Assembly: GCA_023630585.1 (NCBI GenBank) | Contig: CM042555.1 | Coordinates: 15,289,501-15,353,500 of the forward strand | Length of the DNA stretch: 64,000 nt | Reading direction: 5' to 3' | From: Cranoglanis bouderius | Taxonomy: Eukaryota > Chordata > Actinopteri > Siluriformes > Cranoglanididae | Notes under the pieces: generated by a model | Database searches by the model: none | Seen by the model: the letters and a program-made list of their open reading frames with translations, nothing else | What the model was told of the DNA's origin: nothing | Shown: positions 20,532 through 29,685 of the stretch, piece after piece | How the letters are laid out: each line of letters starts with the position of its first letter | How positions within the stretch are numbered: the first letter of the stretch is position 1 | Translations under genes and position numbers: made by a program

Positions 20532-20732
20532 GTGAATGCGGTGGAGATGATGGCAAATTACACTCGCTGTTTACAAGAGCTTCCCGCGATTATTGTGAAT
20601 GGCGTTAATCGTATTGTGAGGCAGTCAGCTGTCACACCCAGCAGTAAGAAGGAGAAGGGCTTCAAATTATATATTTCGAGCTACATCGATGACATGTTTC
20701 AGGTCGATGAGGAAGTCAGAGAAGCCACATAG
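20532..20732 (+). pseudogene. unrecognised 66-aa open frame, possible transposon-derived N-terminus
   Basis: The frame reads MNAVEMMANYTRCLQELP at the start and GFKLYISSYIDDMFQVDEE near the end. It lies in locally less AT-rich sequence with several CpGs, unlike its surroundings. The combination of a short helical start with KGFKLYxSSYI is reminiscent of N-termini in multicopy transposon-derived fish proteins, but I cannot name the family. It ends at a TAG and has no visible continuation. It could be an exon or a relic. Confidence 0.3.
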
Positions 20733-21336
20733 ATTGAGAGTAGATGGACACAAAAGACAGCTGAACTCTAAATGAAATGCATGTTTTAAACAGAAGTTGT
20801 TTGTGGGTTCTACACCTGTACAAAGACAGGCATAGTCAGTAAATGGGTTCATAAGTGCTTCAATTTAATGATAGTACACTGAAAAAAAAAAATCTGTTGG
20901 ATTAACATAAAAAAATATGTTAATATGTTAATATATCGGTTGCGCATATTAAAGTTATGTTTACTCAAAATTATTTGTCAAATGTTATGTTAAATTATAT
21001 GTTAAAGTTGCCTAATTTATGTTTGTTAAACGAACATGATTTTTATATTTTGTTTTTATGCTTTTCATTCATGTCCAGTATTTATAGTTACCTCTTGTTA
21101 ATTTAACATTAATTGATTATGTTGAAGTGAAAGCTTTTTTTATGTAGAGTGTATTGAATTACCATGTGTTAAACCAACATAGTTATTTTATGTTAATTTA
21201 AAATTTTTCTTTAATGTTTAGTATATTTAATAATCTGCTAAACCACTATATGTAGTATATACAGTGGTGTTTCAATAAATAAAACTAACCTGATAAAATA
21301 ATCTCACACTATACTTGTATAGCTTTGGCACACAAT

Positions 21337-21942
21337 TGTTAGGGTTTCCCTCTCCGCGCTGCTCGCCTAGCGAGTAGCGCACTTCTGCATTCCCCATTCA
21401 TAGACTTTCACTTTGTTTATTTCTCCATGTGCTCCTTTGTTTTGCTGTACGTCATGTTTCTGTACCCGTTTGCCTATTGGTTCTTTGTTTTTGGCTCACG
21501 TTATGTCTCCACCCCCATTTGTTCATTGGTTCTCTGTTTTACGTTTCATTATGAGTTTCAGGTGTTTTGTGTTTTCCCTTGTTTCATTTATATTATTTAA
21601 ACCCTTTTGTTTCTCCGCCTTAACGCGGAGTATGGAACTGAATTAGATAAATGAACAGTTCTTTGCGTTTGCACTTATGGACTGTGGATTATTGCCTTGC
21701 CATTTTGTGGATTATTGCCTCACCATTTCGTGGACTATTGCCTTGATCTTTTGTGGATTTACACCTTGCTATTTTGTGAATTACAGCCTTGCCCTTATTG
21801 TGGATTATCGTTTGTTTTTTGACCCTTTCTTTATGTTGCGTTATTCCCCTGTTTTGTATGCTCCTTTTCTTTTGAGTATCCCTAATAAAAGTGACTTTTT
21901 TCCCCAGCGCATGCATCCAGCCCCTGTGTATATATTGTAACA
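21337..21942 (+). mobile_element. solo LTR with perfect 5-bp target duplication ACAAT
   Basis: Starts TGTTAGGGTTTCCC, ends TATTGTAACA, and is flanked by ACAAT at 21332-21336 and 21943-21947. Inside, in order: a GC-rich start (CGCGCTGCTCGCC), ATTTAAACCC as a TATA-like core promoter near 21593, repeated TGGATTATTGCC/TGGACTATTGCC units at about 21680-21810, and AATAAA near 21885. This is the ordinary layout of a retrovirus-like or Ty3/gypsy LTR. No gag-pol remnant adjoins it. It shares layout and partial sequence with the inverted LTR at 18236-19018. Confidence 0.88.
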
Positions 21943-21947
21943 ACAAT

Positions 21948-23227
21948 AAGCAGACTTCTGTCAATAAATAAATGCATTTTGTACACCCATCTACTTGATG
22001 TAGCCCTATCTACAACATTAACATTGGACTTTTTTAAAAGCAGTAAGGCAATAAGCAAAAACATTTCCTGAACCAAATGACTGTATTTTTTTCAACAGTA
22101 CACAACTGTAACACTAGACTTCCAATCCATACAATAGAGAAGCATGTGACACACATAGCTCACCTGTTTGAAATGCATCTGTTAAAATATACAACACAGT
22201 GCCTCAAAAACATGCTGCTGGGCCCCGAATGCAATACCATAAGTGCTTAAAATATCTTTGTCAAAAAATAAACTTACATTTTTTTTTACATTGTAAGAGC
22301 CATTAGGAAAATAAGGCTCAATGGTAACAGGAAGTGCAATTAGTGAAATATCACAAAGCAAAGCAGTACGAGGTGTAGCTATTAATACTGTTAATGAGAC
22401 TAATGCTGGTTCAACTTAAATAAGCCACACCTCCTATAGCAGGACTCTAACCCCATACAAGTCCAAAATGAACAGACCAAAAATCTAAGAAAAAATTGTT
22501 TACCTTAAAAATAAATAAATAAATAAATAAATAAAATCCTATTCAATGTGCTATATAAGTAAGCTTTCTGTGTGTGTGGGTGTATGAAATGAAACAAAAT
22601 TGCTTCCAGTATCACCTTACTGAAATGTGATAGGACTAGCCCAAATGAAATTCTGAGCTTGTAGGGCCATGAACCTGTACAACATATAACATCCTCTACC
22701 TTTAGACCTTTCAGATACAGTAAAATGCCACAAAACAAATAAAGATAGACACCGTGAAAGAGGTAAACTAGAAAAGGTGATCCCAAATGACAAATGTCAA
22801 CTATGTCCAAAGTCCAACTAAATCCAAAGATTCCTAATCCCTTGATGTTTTTGTTTTATAAAGCTTCACAGAACGTAACAAAACAAAAACGTTTTGGTGT
22901 AAATGGAGTAAATTATTCTTCCATTTTAAAACTGCCAATAAAGTTGCCTATAGCAGCTTTGCTTTTTTGCTGTGATGTCAAATAAGAGAAATACTCATTA
23001 ACAAAGCAAATTTGACATAGGAAAACTGCACGTGCTATAAACATCACCCCAAAAATAAATAAAATAAACACTGTGTCCAACCTACCCTCTATTAAAATAT
23101 TTCACTCCATATGTGCTGTATAAGTAAGCTTTGTGGGTATGTGAAATGAAAAAGAAATAATGCTCCTTATTCCAAGAGGCAAACACAGGAAACTACCTGT
23201 GCCCATCTGCCATTACATGGAAACAGC
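21948..23227. other. intergenic, nothing assigned
   Basis: Contains an (AAAT)n run at about 22508-22535 and otherwise unremarkable sequence. It may be intron or 3' flank of the exon that follows on the minus strand. Confidence 0.4.
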
Positions 23228-23535
23228 TCACTCATAGAGTCTGTTTCTGAGAACTTGTGCTTTCTTTGAAAATGTGCTGCTTTCCAGCTCCATTACCATT
23301 TTCTGCAGTACCTCAAAGGTATATTTCAGTTCAGGTGGGTAGTTGAGGTTCAAAGCATACATTAGTCCAAATAACATTGCAGCAGCTAATGCAAAGTTAT
23401 CTAAATCTTGTAAGATCTTCTGGCCCTCAAGGACAATCCCAATGTCCTCTGGTCTGTCACAGGGATCTCTGTGTTTGAGAACATAGATTCCCACTGTGGT
23501 CTCCTCAGTGGATCCTTGGATGAAGGCTTTCGTCT
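23228..23535 (-). pseudogene. C-terminal exon of a multicopy fish protein family (SAMD3-like annotated)
   Basis: The minus-strand reading starts after an acceptor (CCAGGCTGCAG) at 23535. It runs through AFIQGSTEETTVGIYVLKHR, CDRPEDIGIVLEGQKIL and NLNYPPELKYTFEVLQK to a stop near 23228. I recall this C-terminal block as recurring in many uncharacterised fish proteins, often named sterile alpha motif domain-containing 3-like. The function is unknown to me and no upstream exons were recognised. The family's copy number suggests association with mobile elements. It could be a real last exon or an orphaned copy. Confidence 0.45.
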
Positions 23536-23767
23536 GCAGCCTGGAGAATGCACATTCACAAAATGAGATTCAACAGAACACTGGGCAGGGAATGTTATAC
23601 AGAATGTAATTTCAATCATTTAATAATGTAGATATCATGAGAAACGTAAACTTGTATATAACAAGAACCAGATAAGGTCAACAAAGATTACTGATTAAAG
23701 ATTACTGTTTCTAGGATTGTGGATGGTAGGCCTACAATTTTAGAACGAAGTTATACAACAGTTCAAG

Positions 23768-25050
23768 TTCAAGTTCAGTTTATTTGTATAGCGCTTTTAA
23801 CAATGGACATTGTCCCAAAGCAGCTTTACAGAAGTACATAAATTCAGGACATAGATTTTAAATTTATGAATTTATCCCCAATGAGCAAGCCAGTGGCGAT
23901 GGTGGCAGGGAAAAACTCCCTGAGACGATATGAGGAAGAAACCTTGAGAGGAACCAGACTCAAAAGGGAACCCATCCTCATCTGGGTAACACCGGATAGT
24001 GTGATTATAAATAAATAAATCTCTTCTATAAATGTACCAGTACCACATGGTCAAATAGCAGTTGTGAGACCATGAAAATTCATTACAGTTTTTATATGAA
24101 GTCTGTTTTGTTGAACTTCACCACTGTTCACTGATGGAGACTTGAGTGCCAAACTGTTTGTGGCAATTGCAGTCCTAGCCATCATAGCATAACTGTTCAT
24201 ATGATTTGAGGTCCAAAGCCATCTTTATGGTTTTTAAGTGGTACCATCCTCAGCAATCTCAATGATCTTTAGGCTGCACCGTGTGGGGCCATCCTCAGCA
24301 GCAGCATGTGACTTCCAATTGATGAGATCTCCAACCAGAAGTAGGGCATCAGGATGGATCAGGCAGGTCCAGAGAGCAGAAGGGGTCAGGATCACTGGCA
24401 TCTCAGGAGTATCGTGTGTGGCTCGACAGAAGAAGAGAAGGGGAGAGGGAGAGAGAGAGAGGGAAAGGGAGAGGGAGAGAATTAGGTATGCTTATTGTCC
24501 TTTAATGGTTAAGGGCAGTGTACTTTGCGTGAGTGCAAGCAGGTACTTCGGCAAAACCAGCTATGACAGCATAAATAAAAGGGAGAGCCAGAAGGTAACA
24601 CAGACATGAGGGCTCCTTGGGACAAGGCGGCCAGCCACCCCACCACCAACAAACCTGGGTGAACCTGGGCGAAGGTGGGGGGGTGACAGCATCCAAACAT
24701 CCCAGTTCACCACAACACACTATGCCCGTGAGACCTCTAGATCTGCTCCTTTACCTAAGGAAAAAACTATTCACGAAAGGCTTGACTAAACAAATATGTT
24801 TTCAGCCTGGACTTAAATACTGAGACTGTGTCTGAGTCCCGAACACTAATTGGAAGGCTGTTCCTTAACTGTGGGGCTTTGTAAGAGAATAGCCTGTACC
24901 TTTTGATCGAAGTAGGCATGGCGGATCATAAAAGACCAAAAGTTCGCTTAGGTACAGTGGCTCAAAGCCATTTAGCGCTTTATAAGTCAATAGTAGTATT
25001 TTATAATCAATGCGAAATTTCACTGGGAGCCAATGCAGTGTGGATAAGAT
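23768..25050 (-). mobile_element. 5'-truncated L2-type LINE (minus)
   Basis: Read on the minus strand it begins with the last coding part of the reverse transcriptase ORF (LHWLPVKFRIDYKILLLTYK, about 24865-25050), continues through a roughly 1-kb 3' UTR, and finishes with the GCTGCTTTGGGACAATGTCC tail and TTGAACTTGAACTTGAAC repeats at 23768. The 3' UTR matches those of the plus-strand copies at 53.9-54.4 and 63.4-64.0 kb. A GA-rich microsatellite lies at about 24432-24482. The 5' end is truncated at about 25050. Confidence 0.85.
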
Positions 25051-25079
25051 GACATTGACATTGACATGACAATTACATT

Positions 25080-25669
25080 GTGATCTGTAGTGAGAGCAGG
25101 GAGCACGTGGAAGAAACTCTAGAGAGGTGGAGGTTTGCTCTGGAGAGAAGAGGAATGAAGGTTTGTCGCAGCAAGACAGAATACATGTGTGTGAATGAGA
25201 GGGATCCAAGTGGAACAGTGAAGTTACAGGGAGAAGAGGTAAAGAAGGTGCAGGATTTTAAGTACTTAGGGTCAACAGTCCAGAGCAACGGGGAGTGTGG
25301 AAAAGAGGTGAAGAAGCGTGTGCAGGCAGGTTGGAATGGGTGGAGAAAAGTGTCAGGTCTGTTGTGTGATAAAAGAGTACCAGCAAGAATGAAAGGAAAG
25401 GTGTACAGGACAGTAGTGAGACCAGCGATGTTGTATGGTTTGGAGACAGTTGCACTGAGGAAAAGACAGGAGGAAGAGTTAGAGGTAGCAGAGCTAAAGA
25501 TGTTGAGGTTCTCTTTGGGAGTGACGAGGATGGATAGGATCAGGAATGAGTACATCAGAGGGACAGCACATGTGAGATGTTTTAGAGACAAAGTTAGAGA
25601 GGCCAGGTTGAGATGGTTTGGACATGTTCAGAGGAGGGAGAGTGAATATATCGGTAAAAGGATGCTGAG
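25080..25669 (+). pseudogene. RTE-type LINE reverse transcriptase, C-terminal fragment
   Basis: One open frame covers the post-catalytic part of a reverse transcriptase ORF: KVCRSKTEYMCVNERD, EVKKVQDFKYLGSTVQSNG, VRPAMLYGLETVALRKRQEE and REARLRWFGHVQRRESEYIG. YLGS and RLRWFGHV are hallmark blocks of RTE-like LINE ORFs in fish. The YADD box, endonuclease and end of the ORF are all missing. It is fused on the left to an L2 copy and on the right to a truncated Tc1 copy. The clade assignment is from motif memory. Confidence 0.8.
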
Positions 25670-27125
25670 TGATCAGATGAATTGCAATTAATTTCGCAGT
25701 CCCTCTTTGCCATGAAATGAACTTTATCCCAAAAAAACATGTCCACTGCATTTCAGCCCTTCCACAAAAGGACCAGCTGACATCATGTCAGTGATTCTCT
25801 CGTTAACACGAGAGTGTTAACGAGGACAAGGCTGGAGATCACTCTGTCATGCTGATGGAGTTAGAATAACAGACTGGAAGCTTTAAAAGGAGGGTGGTGC
25901 TTGAAATTATTGTTCTTCCTCTGTTAACTATGGTTACCTGCAAGGAAACACATGCAGCCATCATTGCTTTGCACAAAAAGGGATTCACAGGCAAGGATAT
26001 TGCTGCTAGTAAGATTGCACCTAAATCAACCATTTATCGGATCATCAAGACCTTCAAGGAGAGAGGTTCAACTGTTGTGAAGAAGGCTTCAGGGCGCCCA
26101 AGAAAGTCCAGCAAGCGCCAGGACCGTCTCCTAAAGTTGATTCAGCTGTGGGATCGGGGCACCACCAGTGCAGAGCTTGCTCAGGAATGGCAGCAGGCAG
26201 GTGTGAATGCGTCTGCACGCACAGTAAGGCGAAGACTTTTGGAGGATGGCCTGGTGTCAAGAAGGGCAGCAAAGAAGCCACTTCTCTCCAGGAAAAACAT
26301 CAGGGACAGACTGCTATTCTGTAAAAAGTACAGGGATTGGACTGCTGAGGACTGTGGTAACGTCATTTTCTCTGATGAATCCCCTTTCCGATTGTTTGGG
26401 GCATCTGGAAAAAAGCTTGTCCAGAGAAGAAAAGGTGAGCGCTACCATCAGTCCTGTCTCATGCCAACAGTAAAGCAGCCTGAGACCACTCATGTGTGGG
26501 GTTGCTTCTCAGCCAAGGGAGTGGGCTCACTCACAATTTTGCCTAAGAACACAGCCATGAATAAAGAATGGTACAAAAACATCCTCAGAGAGCAACTTCT
26601 CCCAACCATCCAAGAACAGTTTGGTGATGAACAATGCCTTTTCCAGCATGATGGGGCACCTTGCCACAAGACAAAAGTGATAACGAAGTGGCTCGGGGAA
26701 CAAAACATCAACATTTTGGGTCCATGGCCAGGAAACTCCCCAGACCTTAAACCCAGTGAGAATTTGTGCTCAATCCTCAAGAGGCGGGTGGGCAAACAAA
26801 AACCCACAAACTCTGACAAACTCCAAGCATTGATTATGGAAGAATGGGCTGCCATCAGTCAGGATGTGGCCCAGAAGTTGATTGACAGCATGCCAGGGCG
26901 AATTGCAGAGGTCTTGAAAAAGAAGGGTCAACACTGCAAGCAGATATTGACTCTTTGCATAAACTTCATGTAATTGTCAATAAAAGCCATTGACACTTAT
27001 GAAATGCTTGTGATTATACTTCAGTAACAGTTAGTAACAGCTGACAAAAAGATCTAAAAACACTGAAGCAGTAGACTTTGTGGAAAATTAATATTTGTGT
27101 CATTCTCAAAACTTTTGGCCACGGC
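25669..27125 (+). mobile_element. DD35E Tc1-like element, copy B (left end missing)
   Basis: Sequence matches copy A from GAGTGATCAGATGAATTGCA onward, so about 109 bases of the left end are absent. The right terminus ends CTTTTGGCCACGGCTG at about 27125 and is followed by TG rather than TA repeats. The internal hairpin loop is shortened by 7 bases to CTCGTTAACACGAGAGTGTT. Confidence 0.9.
25894..26973 (+). CDS. Tc1-like transposase, full-length open frame (copy B)
   Basis: This is the longest transposase frame in the window (359 aa, no stop). HTH from KETHAAIIALHKKGFTGKDI; GRPRKSSKRQ linker; second HTH ARTVRRRLLEDG; first Asp VIFSDESPFRL; second Asp FQHDGAPCHKTK; Glu at SPDLKPSENLCS, 35 residues after the second Asp. 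The last motif is eroded: sister copies have NPIENLW, so Asn-to-Lys, Ile-to-Ser and Trp-to-Cys changes flank the catalytic Glu. A 4-bp insertion near the end (GCAG in CTGCAAGCAGATATTG) abolishes the normal stop and adds about 13 residues. The family acts in the nucleus by cut-and-paste at the inverted repeats. With an eroded motif and one missing end, this copy is probably inert. MVTCKETH is an alternative start. Confidence 0.85.
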   Translation: MVLEIIVLPLLTMVTCKETHAAIIALHKKGFTGKDIAASKIAPKSTIYRIIKTFKERGSTVVKKASGRPRKSSKRQDRLLKLIQLWDRGTTSAELAQEWQQAGVNASARTVRRRLLEDGLVSRRAAKKPLLSRKNIRDRLLFCKKYRDWTAEDCGNVIFSDESPFRLFGASGKKLVQRRKGERYHQSCLMPTVKQPETTHVWGCFSAKGVGSLTILPKNTAMNKEWYKNILREQLLPTIQEQFGDEQCLFQHDGAPCHKTKVITKWLGEQNINILGPWPGNSPDLKPSENLCSILKRRVGKQKPTNSDKLQALIMEEWAAISQDVAQKLIDSMPGRIAEVLKKKGQHCKQILTLCINFM

Positions 27126-27141
27126 TGTGTGTGTATGTATA

Positions 27142-27176
<35 letters not shown>

Positions 27177-27196
27177 ATATATATATAATATATATT
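27126..27196. repeat. (TG)n/(TA)n compound microsatellite
   Basis: A TG-rich then TA-rich tract sits exactly between the right end of Tc1 copy B and the left end of another Tc1-like element. Confidence 0.9.
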
Positions 27197-27197
27197 A

Positions 27198-28490
27198 CTT
27201 CGTAGCAAATAAACAAATCACCGATATGACGCACTACAATTTTTGTTTAATAGCTGAACATTCTGGCTTTGTGAAGCATACCTAAAACAAATTAAATTTA
27301 ATTATTTTAATCCAGATCAAGTAGAGGAAGAAATTATGGAATCTACAAAAAAAAAATCACAATTAGTATAACTGGTTCTTACTTTCTCGAATAGCAGTTG
27401 ACAGATCAGCTTTGCAGGATGGAGCCTTGTCATAGACCAATTATTTTAATTTCCACCCTAAATTTTCAATTGGATTAAGATCCAGACTGTTTCCAGACAA
27501 GATCCATTATCATCCTGAAAAATGACTTCATCACCAAACTTACTTTCTATCGATGGAATGAGAAAAGTGTCCAAAATTTCAGTGTACACCTGTGCATTGA
27601 CTGTTGAGGTCTCCCCTGGTCCTTTACCAGACATGTTTGTTTTCTTCAGTCATCTTTATATGTTTAATTCAAACTGCACCAGACAAAAGTTCCAGCATCA
27701 TCTCCTTGGCCAGTGCAGATTTGTGATTGATCACTGAATATCACTTTTTTCAAATCATCCACACTCCATGACCGCTTCTCTCTAGCCCACTGTAACCTTG
27801 TTTTCTTCTGTTTAGGTGTTAGTGCTGGTTTTCGTTTGGCTTTTCTGTATGTTAATCCCATTTCATTCAGCCGATTGCTTACAGTTCTGCCACAAACATT
27901 GCCTCCTGTTTCGCCCATTTGTTTTTCATTTGTTTTGTTGTACATTTTCTATTTTCAAGGCATGTTGCTTTGAGTTTTCTGTCCTATCGCACTGACGTCT
28001 TCCTTGTTCTACCCGTATGTTTTCCTTTCATAACCTTCCCATTTTGTTTATACTTGCACCAAATTTTAGACACAGCTGACTGGGAACTGGGAACACTCAA
28101 TGTTGGATTTTCTTTGTGAAGGAGTTTTATAATAACTTTCCATTGTTTCAATTGACAACTCTTTTGCCATGTTTCCCTTCAATTAGCCAATTCCAACAAC
28201 TCGTTAAGGTTTGTAAGTGCTCTTAAGGTCTGTAACTGCAGACTAATTAGCATTTTTAGACTTGTGCTGGTATTTGTTTTAGAAATGCAAATTACAAGGA
28301 GATTCCATAATGTTTCCTTAACAGTGAGTGATTCCATAATTTATTTCTCTACTTGATCTTGAAAAAAATATGCCATTAATTAAAACAATTTAAGGTAATT
28401 TGTTTGAGGTATGTTTCATGAAGTCAGAATGTCCATCTATTAAATAAAAATTGTTTTGTCATATCTGTGTTTTGTTTATTTGCTACGAAG
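27198..28490 (-). mobile_element. Tc1-like element, degenerate, distinct family
   Basis: The ends CTTCGTAGCAAATAAACAAA (27198) and TTTGTTTATTTGCTACGAAG (finishing at 28490) are inverted copies flanked by TA on both sides. Inner segments such as AGATCAAGTAGAG and CTCTACTTGATCT are also inverted. It contains a decayed minus-strand transposase. Confidence 0.85.
27664..28170 (-). pseudogene. Tc1-like transposase relic
   Basis: Minus-strand reading from MAKELSIETM at 28170, interrupted by several stops, then an open part with NEMGLTYRKAKRKPAL, TRLQWAREKRSWSVDDLKK and VIFSDQSQI (first catalytic Asp; the normal Glu is replaced by Gln). Downstream the reading decays, and the second Asp and Glu blocks are not intact. 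Related in layout to other Tc1 copies here but not the same family. Confidence 0.75.
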
Positions 28491-28491
28491 T

Positions 28492-28990
28492 AAAAAAGCC
28501 GGGTGAGCATCCTCTTATGGTGGTGATTCCATAATTTTTACCAGGGGTTATACTTGCACTTTGTTCATTTGTGCAGCAAGTGAGAATGTTCTGAAAGGTT
28601 TGTTCAAGTAAAATAGAGAAGTTAAAGTATAATACAGTACTGCTGGTTGAAAGTGAAATCTCAAACATGTGCCTTCTGCTCATTGTGCAGCAAGTTAGTG
28701 TTTTCTGAAAGGGTTTCTTTATTATACTGAAAACGTTGCCTATAATAGTGAAAAAGAAACAGAACTAAAGAGATGGAGAGATGAAAAGGCAGATAGGACA
28801 TAGGCTAGACATGGAGAAAGAAAGATGAAAAGTAAAAGAGAAATGTGGACAGGTGGTTGAATAGGTGTTATTTGTTTTATCATTCATTATCTTTTTTTTT
28901 GTTTTATCTGTTAATTTTAATGAATTGTTAATTAATTGAATTCAAACATTGAATAAAAAAGATTTGTATGTAAAATGTCTGTTATTGACA
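28492..28990. other. spacer, nothing recognisable
   Basis: Contains GTGATTCCATAATTTTTACC, a motif also seen inside the preceding Tc1 element, so its left part may belong to an older insertion. Confidence 0.35.
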
Positions 28991-29264
28991 TGTTCAGATT
29001 AGGGATATGCGCTACAGAAGATGGTCACAAATACATTTAAATAGCCTACATTGATAAAACATTTAAAATACTTAATCTATCAATCAAACAGTCAAATCCT
29101 CTAATGAATGGCGCTAAAAATAGGTTACTATTATGTGGCGCGCTTGCCTTCTGTTATGATCATTTAACATTTAGGCTTGTTGTAAAAAATGCACATACAC
29201 AACGTTAGCCAATATAGGCATATTTATTCAAATCAGCTGGGCCAGTGCAGGACAAATAATCAAT

Positions 29265-29520
29265 ATTTTATTAACATCTAATTCTTCAAATAACGTTAAC
29301 ATTACGTGAACACAAGTAAAAAAAAAATTAACAGGCCACCACTATTCTGTTAAAAAAGTTAATCAAATAACGTTAGCCAACATATTCCGTCAACACAAGT
29401 CAAAAACAATTAACAGGTCACCATTATTCTGTTAAAAAAGTTAATCAAATAACGTTAGCCAACATATTCCGTCAACACAAGTCAAAAACAATTAACAGGT
29501 CACCATTATTCTGTTAATAA
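29265..29520. repeat. 82-bp tandem repeat within the hAT element
   Basis: The unit around TATTCTGTTAAAAAAGTTAATC recurs at 29343, 29425 and (partial) 29507, exactly 82 bases apart. A more diverged unit lies upstream at about 29265-29340. The middle copies are almost identical. The repeat lies between the left terminus and the end of the transposase. Confidence 0.88.
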
Positions 29521-29685
29521 GATTAAGGAATAGATAATCGGCTTTTGAAAAACTTAATAATTCATTTCATATAGGCTATTGTCCAAAAACAAAACAATGC
29601 CTATTGTACTTACTCAGACCATGTGTTTTTGTTGAGTGAAATTAACATGTCAACGTGGTCTGGTGAAAGACGGGACCTGAGGCGA

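Larger units (their letters stand above)
19211..21330. other. mostly unassigned intergenic region
   Basis: Contains CACTG(T/A)AAAAA-type motifs at about 19530 and 20877 that could be ends of CACTA-like elements. A segment at about 19800-19900, ending in ATTACG followed by GTAAGTGG, resembles a 5' exon with a donor. There is a (TA)n plus poly-T tract, and a small open frame (listed separately). No gene model can be supported. Confidence 0.35.

Noticed and set aside
24238..24823. Open frames of 60-120 aa
   Set aside because: They lie in the L2 LINE 3' UTR and in a GA-rich microsatellite, with no coding signature.
29338..29516. Short tandem units as a possible CRISPR-like array
   Set aside because: Units are contiguous 82-mers without variable spacers, inside a eukaryotic transposon.
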